Shown here one piece after another: positions 35,804 through 44,104 of a stretch of DNA of 44,814 nt. The stretch lies in the NCBI GenBank assembly GCA_038116915.1, contig JAYOEU010000012.1, positions 1-44,814 on the forward strand, in the 5' to 3' direction. Numbering within the stretch: position 1 is the first letter of the stretch; each line of letters starts with the position of its first letter. Position numbers and translations under genes: made by a program. This DNA comes from JADHLJ01 sp038116915 (GTDB lineage Bacteria; Pseudomonadota; Alphaproteobacteria; Thalassobaculales; Thalassobaculaceae). The notes below the pieces were generated by a model. The model saw nothing but the letters and a program-made list of their open reading frames with translations, had not been told where the DNA came from and did not search any database.

Positions 35804-36610
35804 ATGGGCACGCTGAGCGACGCGGAACTGGAAACCTATCGGCGCGACGGCCTGGTGGTGCCCGAGTTCAGGCTGGACGGTGAAACCGTCGCGACCTTGC
35901 GTGCGGCATTGGATGAGCTGCTGACCCGCAATCCGGAAACCGACCGCAATATCATCGTCTGCCCGCATCTCTCCGGCTACGGTCCCGTCGCGGTCGAGGG
36001 TGACCCGGTCTGGCTGGAGATCGCCAGACGGAACGATATTCTCGACATGGTTGCCCGGATTATGGGGCCGGACGTGATCCTCTGGGGGACCACGATCTTC
36101 GGCAAGCCGGCCGGGACCGGGCAGGTGATCCCCTGGCACCAGGACGCCCCGCATTGGCCGATCGAGCCGAAGGCGACCACCAGCGTTTGGATCGCACTTG
36201 ATGAGTGCACGCCGGAAAACGGATGCCTCAGATACGTTCCCGGAACCCATGGCGGCGAGGTTCCGCATATCAGCATCAATGACACGCCTGAAGGCAGGGA
36301 TGCGGCGGTGCGCCTGATCCTGGACCCCGCGGCCGTGGATGACGGCAAGGCCCGCGACGTGCTGCTTGAGCCCGGTCAGATGGCAATCCTCGATACTTGG
36401 CTGGTGCATGGCTCGAACCCCAACCGCTCGGCGAACCGCCGCGCCGCCTTCGTGTTGCGATTCATGCCGGCGGGCTCGTTCTTCGACCATGCCAACGGCG
36501 CCAAGGCTGCGAAACGCGCGGGAGCGGTCACCGACTACAACAGCCGCCCGCTCTATCTGATGCGCGGCGAGAATACCGGCGGAAACGATCTCAGCATCGG
36601 GCACGCGTGA
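35804..36610 (+). CDS. Phytanoyl-CoA dioxygenase (PhyH) family protein
   Basis: A 268-residue Fe(II)/2-oxoglutarate-type dioxygenase. The ATG at 35804 follows GGAGG by 3-4 bases, and an upstream in-frame ATG (35726) is rejected. Iron ligands are H112 and D114 (WHQDAPHW) and H202 (VHGSNPNRS), with the 2-oxoglutarate arginine at R212 or R213. All three metal ligands and the arginine are intact, so it should hydroxylate a C-H bond. The substrate is unknown; members act on phytanoyl-CoA, ectoine, mitomycin-type or other small molecules. It is divergent from the Baeyer-Villiger-type gene and convergent with a methyltransferase gene (9-base gap). Confidence 0.9.
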   Translation: MGTLSDAELETYRRDGLVVPEFRLDGETVATLRAALDELLTRNPETDRNIIVCPHLSGYGPVAVEGDPVWLEIARRNDILDMVARIMGPDVILWGTTIFGKPAGTGQVIPWHQDAPHWPIEPKATTSVWIALDECTPENGCLRYVPGTHGGEVPHISINDTPEGRDAAVRLILDPAAVDDGKARDVLLEPGQMAILDTWLVHGSNPNRSANRRAAFVLRFMPAGSFFDHANGAKAAKRAGAVTDYNSRPLYLMRGENTGGNDLSIGHA

Positions 36611-36619
36611 GCCGCTGCG

Positions 36620-37255
36620 TCAAACGCGCTTGAACACCACCGAGAAGTTGTTCGACGGCATGTCGATCACCTGGTCCAGTGTCAGGTCCTGCACGGTTGC
36701 CAAGTGCACGATCTCGTCAAGGTCCCGGACTCCCCAGTCGGCATTCCGCGCCCGCAGGGAGGCGTCAAAGGCGGCGTTGCTGTCGGTGGTATGAACGCCG
36801 CCACGCTTGAAGGGGCCATAGAAATGCAGCACCCCGGCGCGTGGCAGAAGGCGGCCGGCACCGGCAATCAGGCCCTCGGTCACCGCCCAGGGCGAGATGT
36901 GGATCACATTCGCCGAGGTGATCGCCGTTATGCCGTCGTCGGGAGTGACTTCCCAAACCGGAGCGGCGGCGTCGATGGCGCGCGGGGGCAGCGGCTTCGG
37001 CGGCGGCATGTCGGCGATCCAGGCGGCGATGCTGGCGCGCTGGGCCGGGTCGGGATCGCTCGGCAGCCAGCGGCGTGGCGCGAGGGCGGGCGCGAAGGCG
37101 GCGGCGTGTTGGCCGGTCCCGCTGCCGATTTCCAGAACGGTGCCCGCCGGCGGCAGAATTCGCTGCAGGACCTCCAGGATCGCGGCGGCATTGCGCCGGG
37201 CAGCCGGCGCGTCGCGGCTAAAGCTGTTTGAATTTAGAAGTGACAAATCCGACAT
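36620..37255 (-). CDS. DUF938 family SAM-dependent methyltransferase
   Basis: A 211-residue protein from the ATG at 37255 (MSDLSLLNSN); an upstream frame start at 37366 is rejected because the family begins near this point. The SAM loop VLEIGSGTGQHAAAFAP and the late FYGPFKRGGVHTTDSNAAFD, followed by WGVRDLDEI, are diagnostic of the DUF938 family. The reaction is uncharacterised. It is divergent from a TerB-like gene with 76 bases between the starts. Confidence 0.9.
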   Translation of the reverse strand: MSDLSLLNSNSFSRDAPAARRNAAAILEVLQRILPPAGTVLEIGSGTGQHAAAFAPALAPRRWLPSDPDPAQRASIAAWIADMPPPKPLPPRAIDAAAPVWEVTPDDGITAITSANVIHISPWAVTEGLIAGAGRLLPRAGVLHFYGPFKRGGVHTTDSNAAFDASLRARNADWGVRDLDEIVHLATVQDLTLDQVIDMPSNNFSVVFKRV

Positions 37256-37331
37256 GACCGGACATGTAGTTGACCCTGCGGTCCGAGGCAACAGCCGCGG
37301 GCCGGACGAGATAACCCGGAAGGCGGAACGG

Positions 37332-37796
37332 ATGTTGAGCAGATTGAGGGCCGCGATCACGGCCATGCGGCAACCGGAAACCGGAAGTGCGCCCAGTGCC
37401 GCGCCGGCGCGTCTTACCTGCGCGGCCCTGCTCGCGCGGGCGGCACAGCTGGACGGACATCTCGATCAGCAGGAAGAGGCGGCGATGCTGCGGCTGATGG
37501 TCGAGCGGTTCGCGATCGATGAGACGGCGGCGCGCGAGATACTAGACGAGGCGGCGGACGATCTGGATGCCAGCAACGACATCTACCGCTACACCAAGGT
37601 CTTGCGGGACGCGTTCGACGAGGCCGAGCGGATTGATCTCATGGAAATGCTCTGGGAGGTCGTTTATTCCGACGGCACTCTGCATGAACTTGAAGCGCAG
37701 CTCATGCGCCGGATGGCCGGATTGATGTTCGTCGATGACCGGGACAGCGGGGCCGCACGGAAACGGGCGCTGGGAAAACTGGGGCTTGCGGGCTAG
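37332..37796 (+). CDS. TerB-like (tellurite resistance TerB / co-chaperone-type) protein
   Basis: A 154-residue helical protein. An ATG at 37332 with GGCGGA 6-8 bases upstream is chosen; the open frame begins earlier but has no family similarity there. The segment from about 45 (LARAAQLDGHLDQQEEAAML) through EAERIDLMEMLWEVVYSDGTLHELE matches the TerB domain of about 110 residues, with its two acidic metal-like loops. The first residues may form a membrane-free helix. TerB proteins bind metals and sit in stress and surveillance modules, but the alphaproteobacterial version next to fdxA is of unknown function. It lies 54 bases upstream of fdxA on the same strand. Confidence 0.8.
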   Translation: MLSRLRAAITAMRQPETGSAPSAAPARLTCAALLARAAQLDGHLDQQEEAAMLRLMVERFAIDETAAREILDEAADDLDASNDIYRYTKVLRDAFDEAERIDLMEMLWEVVYSDGTLHELEAQLMRRMAGLMFVDDRDSGAARKRALGKLGLAG

Positions 37797-37850
37797 CCGG
37801 GAATTCATTAGGAGATTTCGGCGCCCGCCCGTTGAGAGGAAAGTCTAATC

Positions 37851-38189
37851 ATGACGTATATCGTCAACGCCAACTGCATTCGGTGCAAATATACGGATTG
37901 CGTTGAGGTCTGCCCCGTGGACTGTTTCTACGAGGGCGAGAACATGCTTGTGATCCACCCGGACGAGTGCATCGATTGTGGTGTCTGCGAGCCCGAATGT
38001 CCGCCGGAAGCGATCCTGCCGGATACCGAGCCCGGCGCCGAGGAATGGGTGGAGCACAATCGCAAATTTTCGGAAATCTGGCCGAATATCACGCGGATGA
38101 TCCCGCATGCCGACGACGCCAAGTCCTATGAAGGCATGGACGGCAAGTTCGAAAAGTTCTTCAGCGAGAAGCCCGGCGCGGGGAATTGA
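37851..38189 (+). CDS. fdxA: 7Fe/8Fe ferredoxin FdxA
   Basis: A 112-residue ferredoxin with C9, C12, C17, C21 and C25, then C40, C43, C46 and C50, in the CIRCKYTDCVEVCPVDC and CIDCGVCEPECP motifs. The extra cysteine arrangement in the first motif is that of Azotobacter FdI-type 7Fe ferredoxins ([3Fe-4S] plus [4Fe-4S]). The acidic C-terminal tail carries an EEWVEHNRKFSEIWPNITR motif found in FdxA. GAGAGGAAAG about 8 bases before the ATG is a strong ribosome site. It is followed by carD on the same strand after a 288-base gap, a common alphaproteobacterial arrangement. Confidence 0.97.
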   Translation: MTYIVNANCIRCKYTDCVEVCPVDCFYEGENMLVIHPDECIDCGVCEPECPPEAILPDTEPGAEEWVEHNRKFSEIWPNITRMIPHADDAKSYEGMDGKFEKFFSEKPGAGN

Positions 38190-38477
38190 ACTGCGGCGAT
38201 TGGCGTTGCGACGAAATCACACGCAATTTGTTAAAACTTTATCGCGTTTCTTTCCCTACCAATCGGGTCGGATTTGTGATAGGGTATATCCAACGGTGAG
38301 GAGGCTGCATCGGCGGTTTTTTCCCGATTCCCGATCAAGGTCGGACCCCTGGCGCGTAACGTGGCCGCAGGGCCGCGAAGCACGGTTTCGTGCGTTCAAA
38401 CGCGTCTGAAGACCGGAGCAGAATGCGCCGCCGGGGATGGACCGGGAATAGTATGACTGATCAGAGAGACGGCACGG

Positions 38478-38975
38478 ATGACGAAGAAAATGGAATTCAA
38501 GACGGGCGACTTTGTCGTTTACCCGACCCATGGGGTCGGCAAGATCCTTGGAACCGAAACTCAGGAGATCGCGGGGACCGAACTTGATCTGCTGGTGATC
38601 AATTTCGAACATGATCGCATGACTCTGCGGATACCCGTTGCCAAAGCTCAGAATTCGGGGCTGCGGCGGCTCAGCTCGCGCAAGCAGATGGACGTGGCGC
38701 TGACCAAGCTGAAGGGCCGCGCGCGGGTGCGGCGCACCATGTGGTCGCGCCGGGCGCAGGAATACGAGGCCAAGATCAATTCCGGTGATCCGGTGTCGAT
38801 CGCCGAGGTCGTCCGTGATCTCCGGCGGAACAGCTCCCAAGCCGATCAGTCCTACAGCGAGCGGCAGATGTATCAGGCGGCGCTGGATCGTCTGGCGCGG
38901 GAATTCGCGGCGATCGAGAAGATCGATGAGGAGACCGCCGCCACGCGCCTTGAGAAGATAATGAATATCGCCTGA
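38478..38975 (+). CDS. carD: CarD/CdnL family transcriptional regulator
   Basis: A 165-residue protein that binds the beta subunit of RNA polymerase and stabilises open promoter complexes, notably at rRNA promoters. The RNAP-interaction domain begins FKTGDFVVYPTHGVGKI (about 7-23) and the C-terminal helical domain contains RRTMWSRRAQEYEAKI, with the conserved tryptophan of the CarD DNA-contact region. It lies 288 bases after fdxA; no terminator is visible between, and the gap probably contains its own promoter. A strong terminator follows (38997-39020). A phosphatase-like gene lies downstream on the same strand. Confidence 0.95.
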   Translation: MTKKMEFKTGDFVVYPTHGVGKILGTETQEIAGTELDLLVINFEHDRMTLRIPVAKAQNSGLRRLSSRKQMDVALTKLKGRARVRRTMWSRRAQEYEAKINSGDPVSIAEVVRDLRRNSSQADQSYSERQMYQAALDRLAREFAAIEKIDEETAATRLEKIMNIA

Positions 38976-38996
38976 CCCGGCGTAACGGTCGAAAAG

Positions 38997-39020
38997 CGGC
39001 GCTCCTCGGGGCGCCGTTTT
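38997..39020 (+). terminator. Rho-independent terminator after carD
   Basis: A stem CGGCGCTCC / GGGGCGCCG around a three-base loop is followed by TTTTC. It lies 21 bases after the carD stop codon and should end the fdxA-carD transcript. Confidence 0.85.
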
Positions 39021-39108
39021 CAATTCGGTCGTGGATTTTCCGTGACGCTCATTGTCGGGTAGTCTCGCGTGTGGTGATATCCCGGGCGCGGAAAGGGACT
39101 CTGGCATC

Positions 39109-39915
39109 TTGGCACTGGACGGCACACATTTCTCGGTACTGAACCCGGCGGGGCGCATTTGGGCGATCGCGGCGGTTCGCGGCGATGCCGAGCGCCTGCG
39201 GAAAATCCATGACGAGATCGAAAGCCGCTTCGAGCGCGGCGACCGTCTGGTGTATCTCGGCGATGTCATCGGGGTTGGCCCGGATACCATTGGCGCCGTG
39301 GACGAGGTTTTGCGGTTCAGACGTCTTTTCCTTGCCCAACCGCCGTTCATGCATCCGGACGACGTGGTGGTCTTGCGCGGCAGCCAGGAGGAAATGTGGC
39401 GCAATCTGCTACAGATCCAGTTCGCGGCGGCGGCCGGTTATACTTTGCGCTGGATGGAGAAGCGCGGCGTCGCCAGGACGGTCCAAGCCTATGGCGGCCG
39501 CTATGACGAGGGGATCGCGGCGGCGCGGGACGGACCGACGGCGCTCGCACAATGGACGTCGCGGCTGCGCGGCGGCGTGCGGGCGATGCCCGGTCATACG
39601 CAGTTTCACGCGATGCTGAAGCGCGCGGCAATCACCGGCGACGGCGGATTGCTTCTGGTCAATGCCGGGATCGATCCCAAGCGCGCTCTTTCCGAACAGC
39701 AGGACCGCTTCTGGTGGGATGCCGGCGGCCCCGACCGGATGACGGCGCCGCATCCGGAAGCGGCCTTGCTGGTCCGCGGCACGGATCCGAAGCGCCGGGG
39801 TATTTCCCGCGAGGCTCATTGGCTTGAGCTTGACGGCGGAAGCGGCGAGGGGGGGGCGTTGAACGCGGTGTGTCTGTCGGGCGGCGGCGAGATCCTGCAC
39901 TCGGTATCGGCCTGA
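39109..39915 (+). CDS. Metallophosphoesterase-fold protein with degenerate active site
   Basis: A protein of about 268 residues that lines up with PPP-type metallophosphatases, but the metal-binding motifs are altered. The opening GDIHG motif reads AVRGD. GDxxDRGPD reads GDVIGVGPD, keeping the first Asp and losing the DR. GNHE reads RGSQEE. The HAG motif reads NAG (VNAGIDP), and GHTP reads RGTDP. Nearly all histidine ligands are therefore gone while the fold-defining segments remain, so it is probably a non-catalytic binding or regulatory protein (inference). A TTG at 39109 with AAAGGGA upstream is my preferred start; another TTG at 39052 is possible. It follows carD and its terminator and is convergent with the M48 gene. 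Confidence 0.65.
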   Translation: MALDGTHFSVLNPAGRIWAIAAVRGDAERLRKIHDEIESRFERGDRLVYLGDVIGVGPDTIGAVDEVLRFRRLFLAQPPFMHPDDVVVLRGSQEEMWRNLLQIQFAAAAGYTLRWMEKRGVARTVQAYGGRYDEGIAAARDGPTALAQWTSRLRGGVRAMPGHTQFHAMLKRAAITGDGGLLLVNAGIDPKRALSEQQDRFWWDAGGPDRMTAPHPEAALLVRGTDPKRRGISREAHWLELDGGSGEGGALNAVCLSGGGEILHSVSA

Positions 39916-39929
39916 ACCGTCGGATGCGG

Positions 39930-41462
39930 CTATCTTGAAATCAATTTGACGAGTGTTCCGGCACTCGGCTCCTCGCGCGGGCCGAGGCCGTTCAGGACCC
40001 GGAATTCCCGTTCCTGATCGCCCCCCGGCGGCAGACGCCGGGCCAGCGCCGCGACGGTATCTCCCGGTTCGACCCGATGTATGGCGATCCGGGGTGCGGG
40101 CAGGGCGCGGGGCGAGACAGGTGGGAAGGTTTCAAGACTGTAGGTCATGCGCCGCATCGCTAGTTGCAAAGCCGCCGGCGCCGGACGCGGCATCAGGATC
40201 GCGAAGCGGAGGACCCGGTCCGGCCGCAGGCGGGCGACGACCAGCCGCACATCGGCGACCCCGCCGGGAGTCGTCACTTCAACGGCCGCGGTCGCGCCGG
40301 GCAATCCATTGATGGTCAATGGTTCAAGCCCGGAAAACGGCGTGCGCGCGGCCCATACCCGGGCGAGATAAGTTTCAGCCGACAGGCCGGAGGCGGTCGG
40401 CGCTTCATCGACCGATACCCGGGCCTGGCCCGGTCCCTGAATCTGGAGGCGGTCGTTGGAGAGCGCCATTTTCGCTCCCTCGGGAATACTGAAGCGGTAG
40501 CCGTCGGTATGGCGGATGAACGTGTTTCCGCGGATTTCGCCCTTCGCCGGATCGGGACCGTGCAGCATGCCGTCGATCCGGCGCAGATAAGCCTCCCGCC
40601 CGTCCCGGCCACCCTGATCGGGCGAGACGAGCGCGGCCTGCATTGCCCGATCGACCCGGTCGATGGTGCGGGGATGGGTGCCGAGGAGTTGGAAATTGTC
40701 CGGATCCTGCCCGGATCCGCTCCGTGTCGCCTCCAGTTTGGCGTGCTCGCGCAGTTTGCCGAGGAACTGTGCCACGCCCGCCGGATCGTATCCGGCCTTG
40801 GCCAGATAGCGGATACCGAGCGTATCGGCTTCGAATTCCTGCTCCCTGGAATAACCGGACAGGAAAATCTGGCCGCCGACGTCAAAGGCCTCGCCGACCC
40901 CCTTCAGATCGGTGGACCGCAGGATCAGCCCGCCGATCTGTGCGACCGACGCCCAGCTATGGCGCTGCGCCGCGTGGCGCGCGGTCACATGCCCGATCTC
41001 ATGGGCCAGGACACCGGCCAACTGGGCCTCGGTGTCGGCCAGCGCGAGCAGCCCGCGTGTCACGTACACATACCCTCCCGGCAGGGCGAAGGCGTTCACA
41101 TCAGGAGTGTTGAGGACGGTGAAGGTGAATTTCAGGTCCGGAAGTTCCGCATTCGCCGCCAGCGCCTGACCGATCCGGTTGACATAGTCGTGCAGGGGAT
41201 CGTTTTCGTAGCGCCCACCCAATTGCTCGCGGATCAGAGGGTCCTGCTGGCGTCCGACCCGGCGTTCGTCGTCCGGCGACATGAAGGCGGTGAAGCTGCT
41301 TTGCCCGGTCGCCGGGTTCACCGAACAGGCCTGCAGCAGGGGCATCGCCGCAAGCAGAAGGCCGGCGGCGAGCAATCCCAGGAGCGGGCGGCGCCGGGAC
41401 CGGGCCGGAGTGATCCATCCGGGGACCGGCAAGGCGCTCGTTTTTCGGATCGATGGTTTCAC
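39930..41462 (-). CDS. M48 family metalloprotease, outer-membrane-type lipoprotein (BepA-like)
   Basis: A 510-residue zinc protease. A basic N-terminus, a hydrophobic stretch and lipobox LLQAC (Cys46) predict a lipoprotein. The zinc site is H154-E155-x-x-H158 in LAHEIGHVTARH, with E211 of FEADTLG as third ligand, so it should be active. The middle region (about 290-440) has no recognised enzyme motif. The last 60 residues (VEPGDTVAALARRL) look like a LysM-type module for peptidoglycan binding. Such proteases handle misassembled outer-membrane proteins. The GTG start overlaps the SNase-like gene's stop by four bases (GTGA). Confidence 0.92.
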   Translation of the reverse strand: MKPSIRKTSALPVPGWITPARSRRRPLLGLLAAGLLLAAMPLLQACSVNPATGQSSFTAFMSPDDERRVGRQQDPLIREQLGGRYENDPLHDYVNRIGQALAANAELPDLKFTFTVLNTPDVNAFALPGGYVYVTRGLLALADTEAQLAGVLAHEIGHVTARHAAQRHSWASVAQIGGLILRSTDLKGVGEAFDVGGQIFLSGYSREQEFEADTLGIRYLAKAGYDPAGVAQFLGKLREHAKLEATRSGSGQDPDNFQLLGTHPRTIDRVDRAMQAALVSPDQGGRDGREAYLRRIDGMLHGPDPAKGEIRGNTFIRHTDGYRFSIPEGAKMALSNDRLQIQGPGQARVSVDEAPTASGLSAETYLARVWAARTPFSGLEPLTINGLPGATAAVEVTTPGGVADVRLVVARLRPDRVLRFAILMPRPAPAALQLAMRRMTYSLETFPPVSPRALPAPRIAIHRVEPGDTVAALARRLPPGGDQEREFRVLNGLGPREEPSAGTLVKLISR

Positions 41463-42310
41463 TCCGGCAATATCTCCAGTTGTTCCGGATGGGTCAATTC
41501 GATCAGTGGTCCGTTGCGCAGGGTCACCCAGCCCCGGCCGCGCACGCGCCTAGAGGCGAGACCCGCAAGGTCGATGCCGTTCCGCTCGAACTGTTTGCGG
41601 TCGGCCGGGGATATGCTGAACGTGAAATCGGTGCGCCAGTCCTGCCCGAAGTTCAGATAGGCGCCACCCTTGATGATCACGGCCGAGACCACACGTCCCT
41701 CGACAATCTGATAGGTGTCGATGTCGCGCCTCGTCTCGTAGGGATTGCGTACGCGAAAGAACCGTTCGCTCCAGATGCCGGCCTTGAGTTCCCGCGCGGC
41801 CTTTTCGAGGGCAAGCATCTCCGCGGCGAGCTGCGGCGTATCGCGTGTCGTCGCGACCAGGGCAAGGCCGCGCTCCAGCAACGCACTCTGAACCCAGATG
41901 CCATTCTCAAGGCACGGATGGGCGAGCAGACGGTCATAGCGGTCCCGGCGTTTCGGGACGAGGTGCAGCGTCATGGTCTTCTGGAGCGTCAGATCCTCAA
42001 GGGCGCGTCTGGCGGTATCCGCCAGGGGCTCCGCCGGATCATGCCCGATCGCCGGCCGCGGCAGGCTAACCCCGGCGAGCCGCACTTCCTGGCCCCGCGC
42101 CGTGCGCAGGGTCCCATCCTCCGCGACCGCCGCGATGGTGACCTGGGGCCCGGCACCAAGCTTGCTCACGCCGCATTCCGAGGCCCGCGAGGAGGAGACG
42201 GGAGACGCAATCAGGATCACGCCGACAAGGAATAGGACGTCAAAGAGCAGTCGCCTCGCCGGACGTTGGCTGAGGTTTGGGATTGCACATTGTGTCGGCG
42301 GCGAGGTCAT
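41459..42310 (-). CDS. Thermonuclease (SNase)-fold family protein
   Basis: A 283-residue secreted or membrane-tethered SNase-fold protein. A hydrophobic segment at about 20-40 is a signal or anchor. The SNase-like barrel has the first catalytic arginine (R77 in VRLAGV) and the second (R127 in DRYDRLLA). The calcium/base positions are changed: the Asp-Thr-x-Glu of classical nucleases reads Ser-Leu-Pro-Arg (82-85). Nuclease activity is therefore doubtful. The C-terminal 80 residues (YLNFGQDWRTDFTFSI) match the extra domain of larger alphaproteobacterial members of this family. It is the first gene of a two-gene minus-strand operon with the M48 lipoprotein. Confidence 0.8.
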   Translation of the reverse strand: MTSPPTQCAIPNLSQRPARRLLFDVLFLVGVILIASPVSSSRASECGVSKLGAGPQVTIAAVAEDGTLRTARGQEVRLAGVSLPRPAIGHDPAEPLADTARRALEDLTLQKTMTLHLVPKRRDRYDRLLAHPCLENGIWVQSALLERGLALVATTRDTPQLAAEMLALEKAARELKAGIWSERFFRVRNPYETRRDIDTYQIVEGRVVSAVIIKGGAYLNFGQDWRTDFTFSISPADRKQFERNGIDLAGLASRRVRGRGWVTLRNGPLIELTHPEQLEILPE

Positions 42311-42439
42311 CCCCGTATGTCATGTGGTTCCGCCCGGCGCGTCAACCGGTGAGCGATTTGCGGTGTCCGACGGTGCGATACCCTGTCGCCATCGGGTTAC
42401 CGTCCCGAGGGGGCGCTTTGAGTGAATACCGCTGATTTT

Positions 42440-43576
42440 TTAGAGCCCAAAGACCGAGCGGATCAGACTGATCGCGTGGGGCAGCCAACTGAATTGCTGT
42501 GGCAGCAGTCCGACGAGGACGCTTACTTCCGTCATGCTCAGAANNNNNNNNNNNNNNNNNNNNNNNNNNNNNNNNNNNNNNNNNNNNNNNNNNNNNNNNN
42601 NNNNNNNNNNNNNNNNNNNNNNNNNNNNNNNNNNNNNNNNNNNCAATCAGATGGTCATCCGCCGCTCCAGCAAGGCCGGTGATTCTGATCCCGTGCGTGC
42701 CGAGGGCGATGACCTGGAAACTCTCGAAGTTACCGCCGAGGGCGTGGTCATAGGCCTTGAGCGCCGATTTAAGCGCCGGCCAGTTGCGCCCCGGATCGAG
42801 GACACTCAGGCCGTCCAGCAGATCCCGGTGCGCCTGCCAAGCCTGGCGCAGCATGTCCTCGCGCCCCGCATTATCGGCGCCGATTCCCTGTGGTGGCGCT
42901 CGGTGCAGGCGGCCGTCCTCGCCGAGAGTAACCTCAATGACGGCGGACTCCTGGTCGGGGATGGAGGTTTCCAGCTCCGGGGGCGGTGGGTGGCGGTATT
43001 TGTCCTCAAACTCTGCGATGACCGCGTTGACCGTGTAAGGGCCTTGTTTCCAGATCTCATGGGGAATGAGGATACGTTCCAGCTCTGTTCCGGGATGAAA
43101 GGCCGGCCAGCCACGATACCCGCCAGCCGGTCTTCATACCAGTCAGTCCAGACACGCCAATTGCCGTGCAGGGCGAGAAGCTCGGATTTCAAGAACTCCC
43201 AGGAGGAGGTGAAGGTTTTGGGACAAAGGGAGAGCCAAATGGGCCGACTCGCGAGCTGCCGAGCCGAGGCACCCGCGTCGATGACGTCCGTGTCCGTTTC
43301 CACCCGCTCCCAGGCGGCGGCCCAGGCGGCGGCCCCGGCGGCGCTAAATTCCTCTCCGCCTTGGTTCGGCCTTGTGCCCGCGAACCAAGGCGGAGACGTT
43401 GCACGAAATGATGGCAAGACGATGGCAGCGGCGTTTGCTTCGGGACTTCGAGCTACGTAAGTGGCCATGTAAGGAAGCGCCGCCAGGGCCGCCCGCACGG
43501 CGATCACCCGCGCCACTGTGTCCGGCCGGCCCCTCAACCACGCTCCGAGATCGGCTTCGTTCCGTATGGTCGCCAC
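42440..43576 (-). pseudogene. Hypothetical alphaproteobacterial protein, frameshifted and split by assembly gap
   Basis: The gene begins at 43576 (MATIRNEADLGAWLRGRPD) and continues through an Ala-rich stretch into WRVWTDWYEDRLAG at about 43150-43110. Near 43100 the coding frame shifts by one base: the next true codons read ELERILIPHEIW, KQGPYTVNAVIAEFEDKY and so on to about 42644. A 100-N gap follows (42544-42643), and a short in-frame tail ending SLIRSVFGL with a stop at 42440 is probably its C-terminus. The family (DEADL-x-AWL start, WxVWTDWYEDRLxG, IPxxIWxQGP) is widespread in alphaproteobacteria with unknown function. The frameshift could be real decay or a sequencing error next to a contig end. 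Confidence 0.6.
42544..42643. other. Assembly gap (100 N)
   Basis: Exactly 100 unknown bases, the usual placeholder for a scaffold gap of unknown size. The true length and the reading-frame relation of the flanking pieces are not known. Confidence 0.99.
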
Positions 43577-43705
43577 GCCGGCTCCCCCGCTCTTTGATAG
43601 AAGGATCGTAGGGCATTGTGGCTCGTGGGGAAATAGAGGTGTATTCAGCGTGGGTGGATGGCGGGACCGGTAGTCGATCGGGAGGTCGCCCGCTCAACCT
43701 CAGCC

Positions 43706-43853
43706 CGTATCCCCGACGCAGGTCGGGGCCCACGCCTGAAGCGGGTCAGCGTGACGGATAGCCGATCCCGATGAAAGACCGCCCGAAGTGCTCCGCCATC
43801 CCGCGCTTGCCGGCGTCTCAGGCGTGGGCCCCGGCCTCCGCCGGGGATACGGG
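43706..43853. repeat. REP-like inverted pair, class C (about 150 bp element)
   Basis: CGTATCCCCGACGCAGGTCG(GGGCCCACGCCTGA) at 43706-43739 is inverted to TCAGGCGTGGGCCCCGGCCT(CCGCCGGGGATACG) at 43818-43851. The spacer shares words with the one at 33869-34016. Bases 43577-43705 hold no recognisable gene. Confidence 0.85.
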
Positions 43854-43938
43854 AGGGGAGAGGCGGGCAATAGGTGGCGGACCTTGATCAGTATCCGGGG
43901 GGTCGGGGAGCTTGCCAGGCGGATCGTTCCGGCGCTTC

Positions 43939-44086
43939 GCCCTGCCTTTCGCCAGGGCGACGGTTGGTGGTTTTGCGTGGTGGCCGATTTATCTTTCAGA
44001 TTTGGCAGCCCGATCTTCGTCGCTCCTGCGAAAGCAGGAGCTCAACACCCATTGCCACAAGCCCCTGCTTCCACAGGGGCGACGAG
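43939..44086. repeat. Three REP-like units, classes A and variants
   Basis: A class A unit (GCCCTGCCTTTCGCCAGGGC(GACGGTT)) is at 43939-43965. A unit CGTCGCTCCTGCGAAAGCAG(GAGC) at 44018-44041 is inverted to GCCCCTGCTTCCACAGGGGC(GACG) at 44061-44084. With the preceding element they fill the 528-base gap between the broken hypothetical gene and the CinA-family gene, and no gene is visible among them. Confidence 0.7.
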
Positions 44087-44104
44087 TTGCAGGTCGGTGT
44101 CCCC

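Noticed and set aside
37332..37796. TerB-like gene as part of a tellurite-resistance or ter defence module
   Set aside because: No other ter gene (terC, terD, terZ and relatives) is nearby; it sits beside fdxA as a lone TerB-domain protein.
43189..43404. Pro/Gly-rich small frame near the broken hypothetical gene
   Set aside because: It is an out-of-frame reading of the Ala-rich coding segment of that gene.
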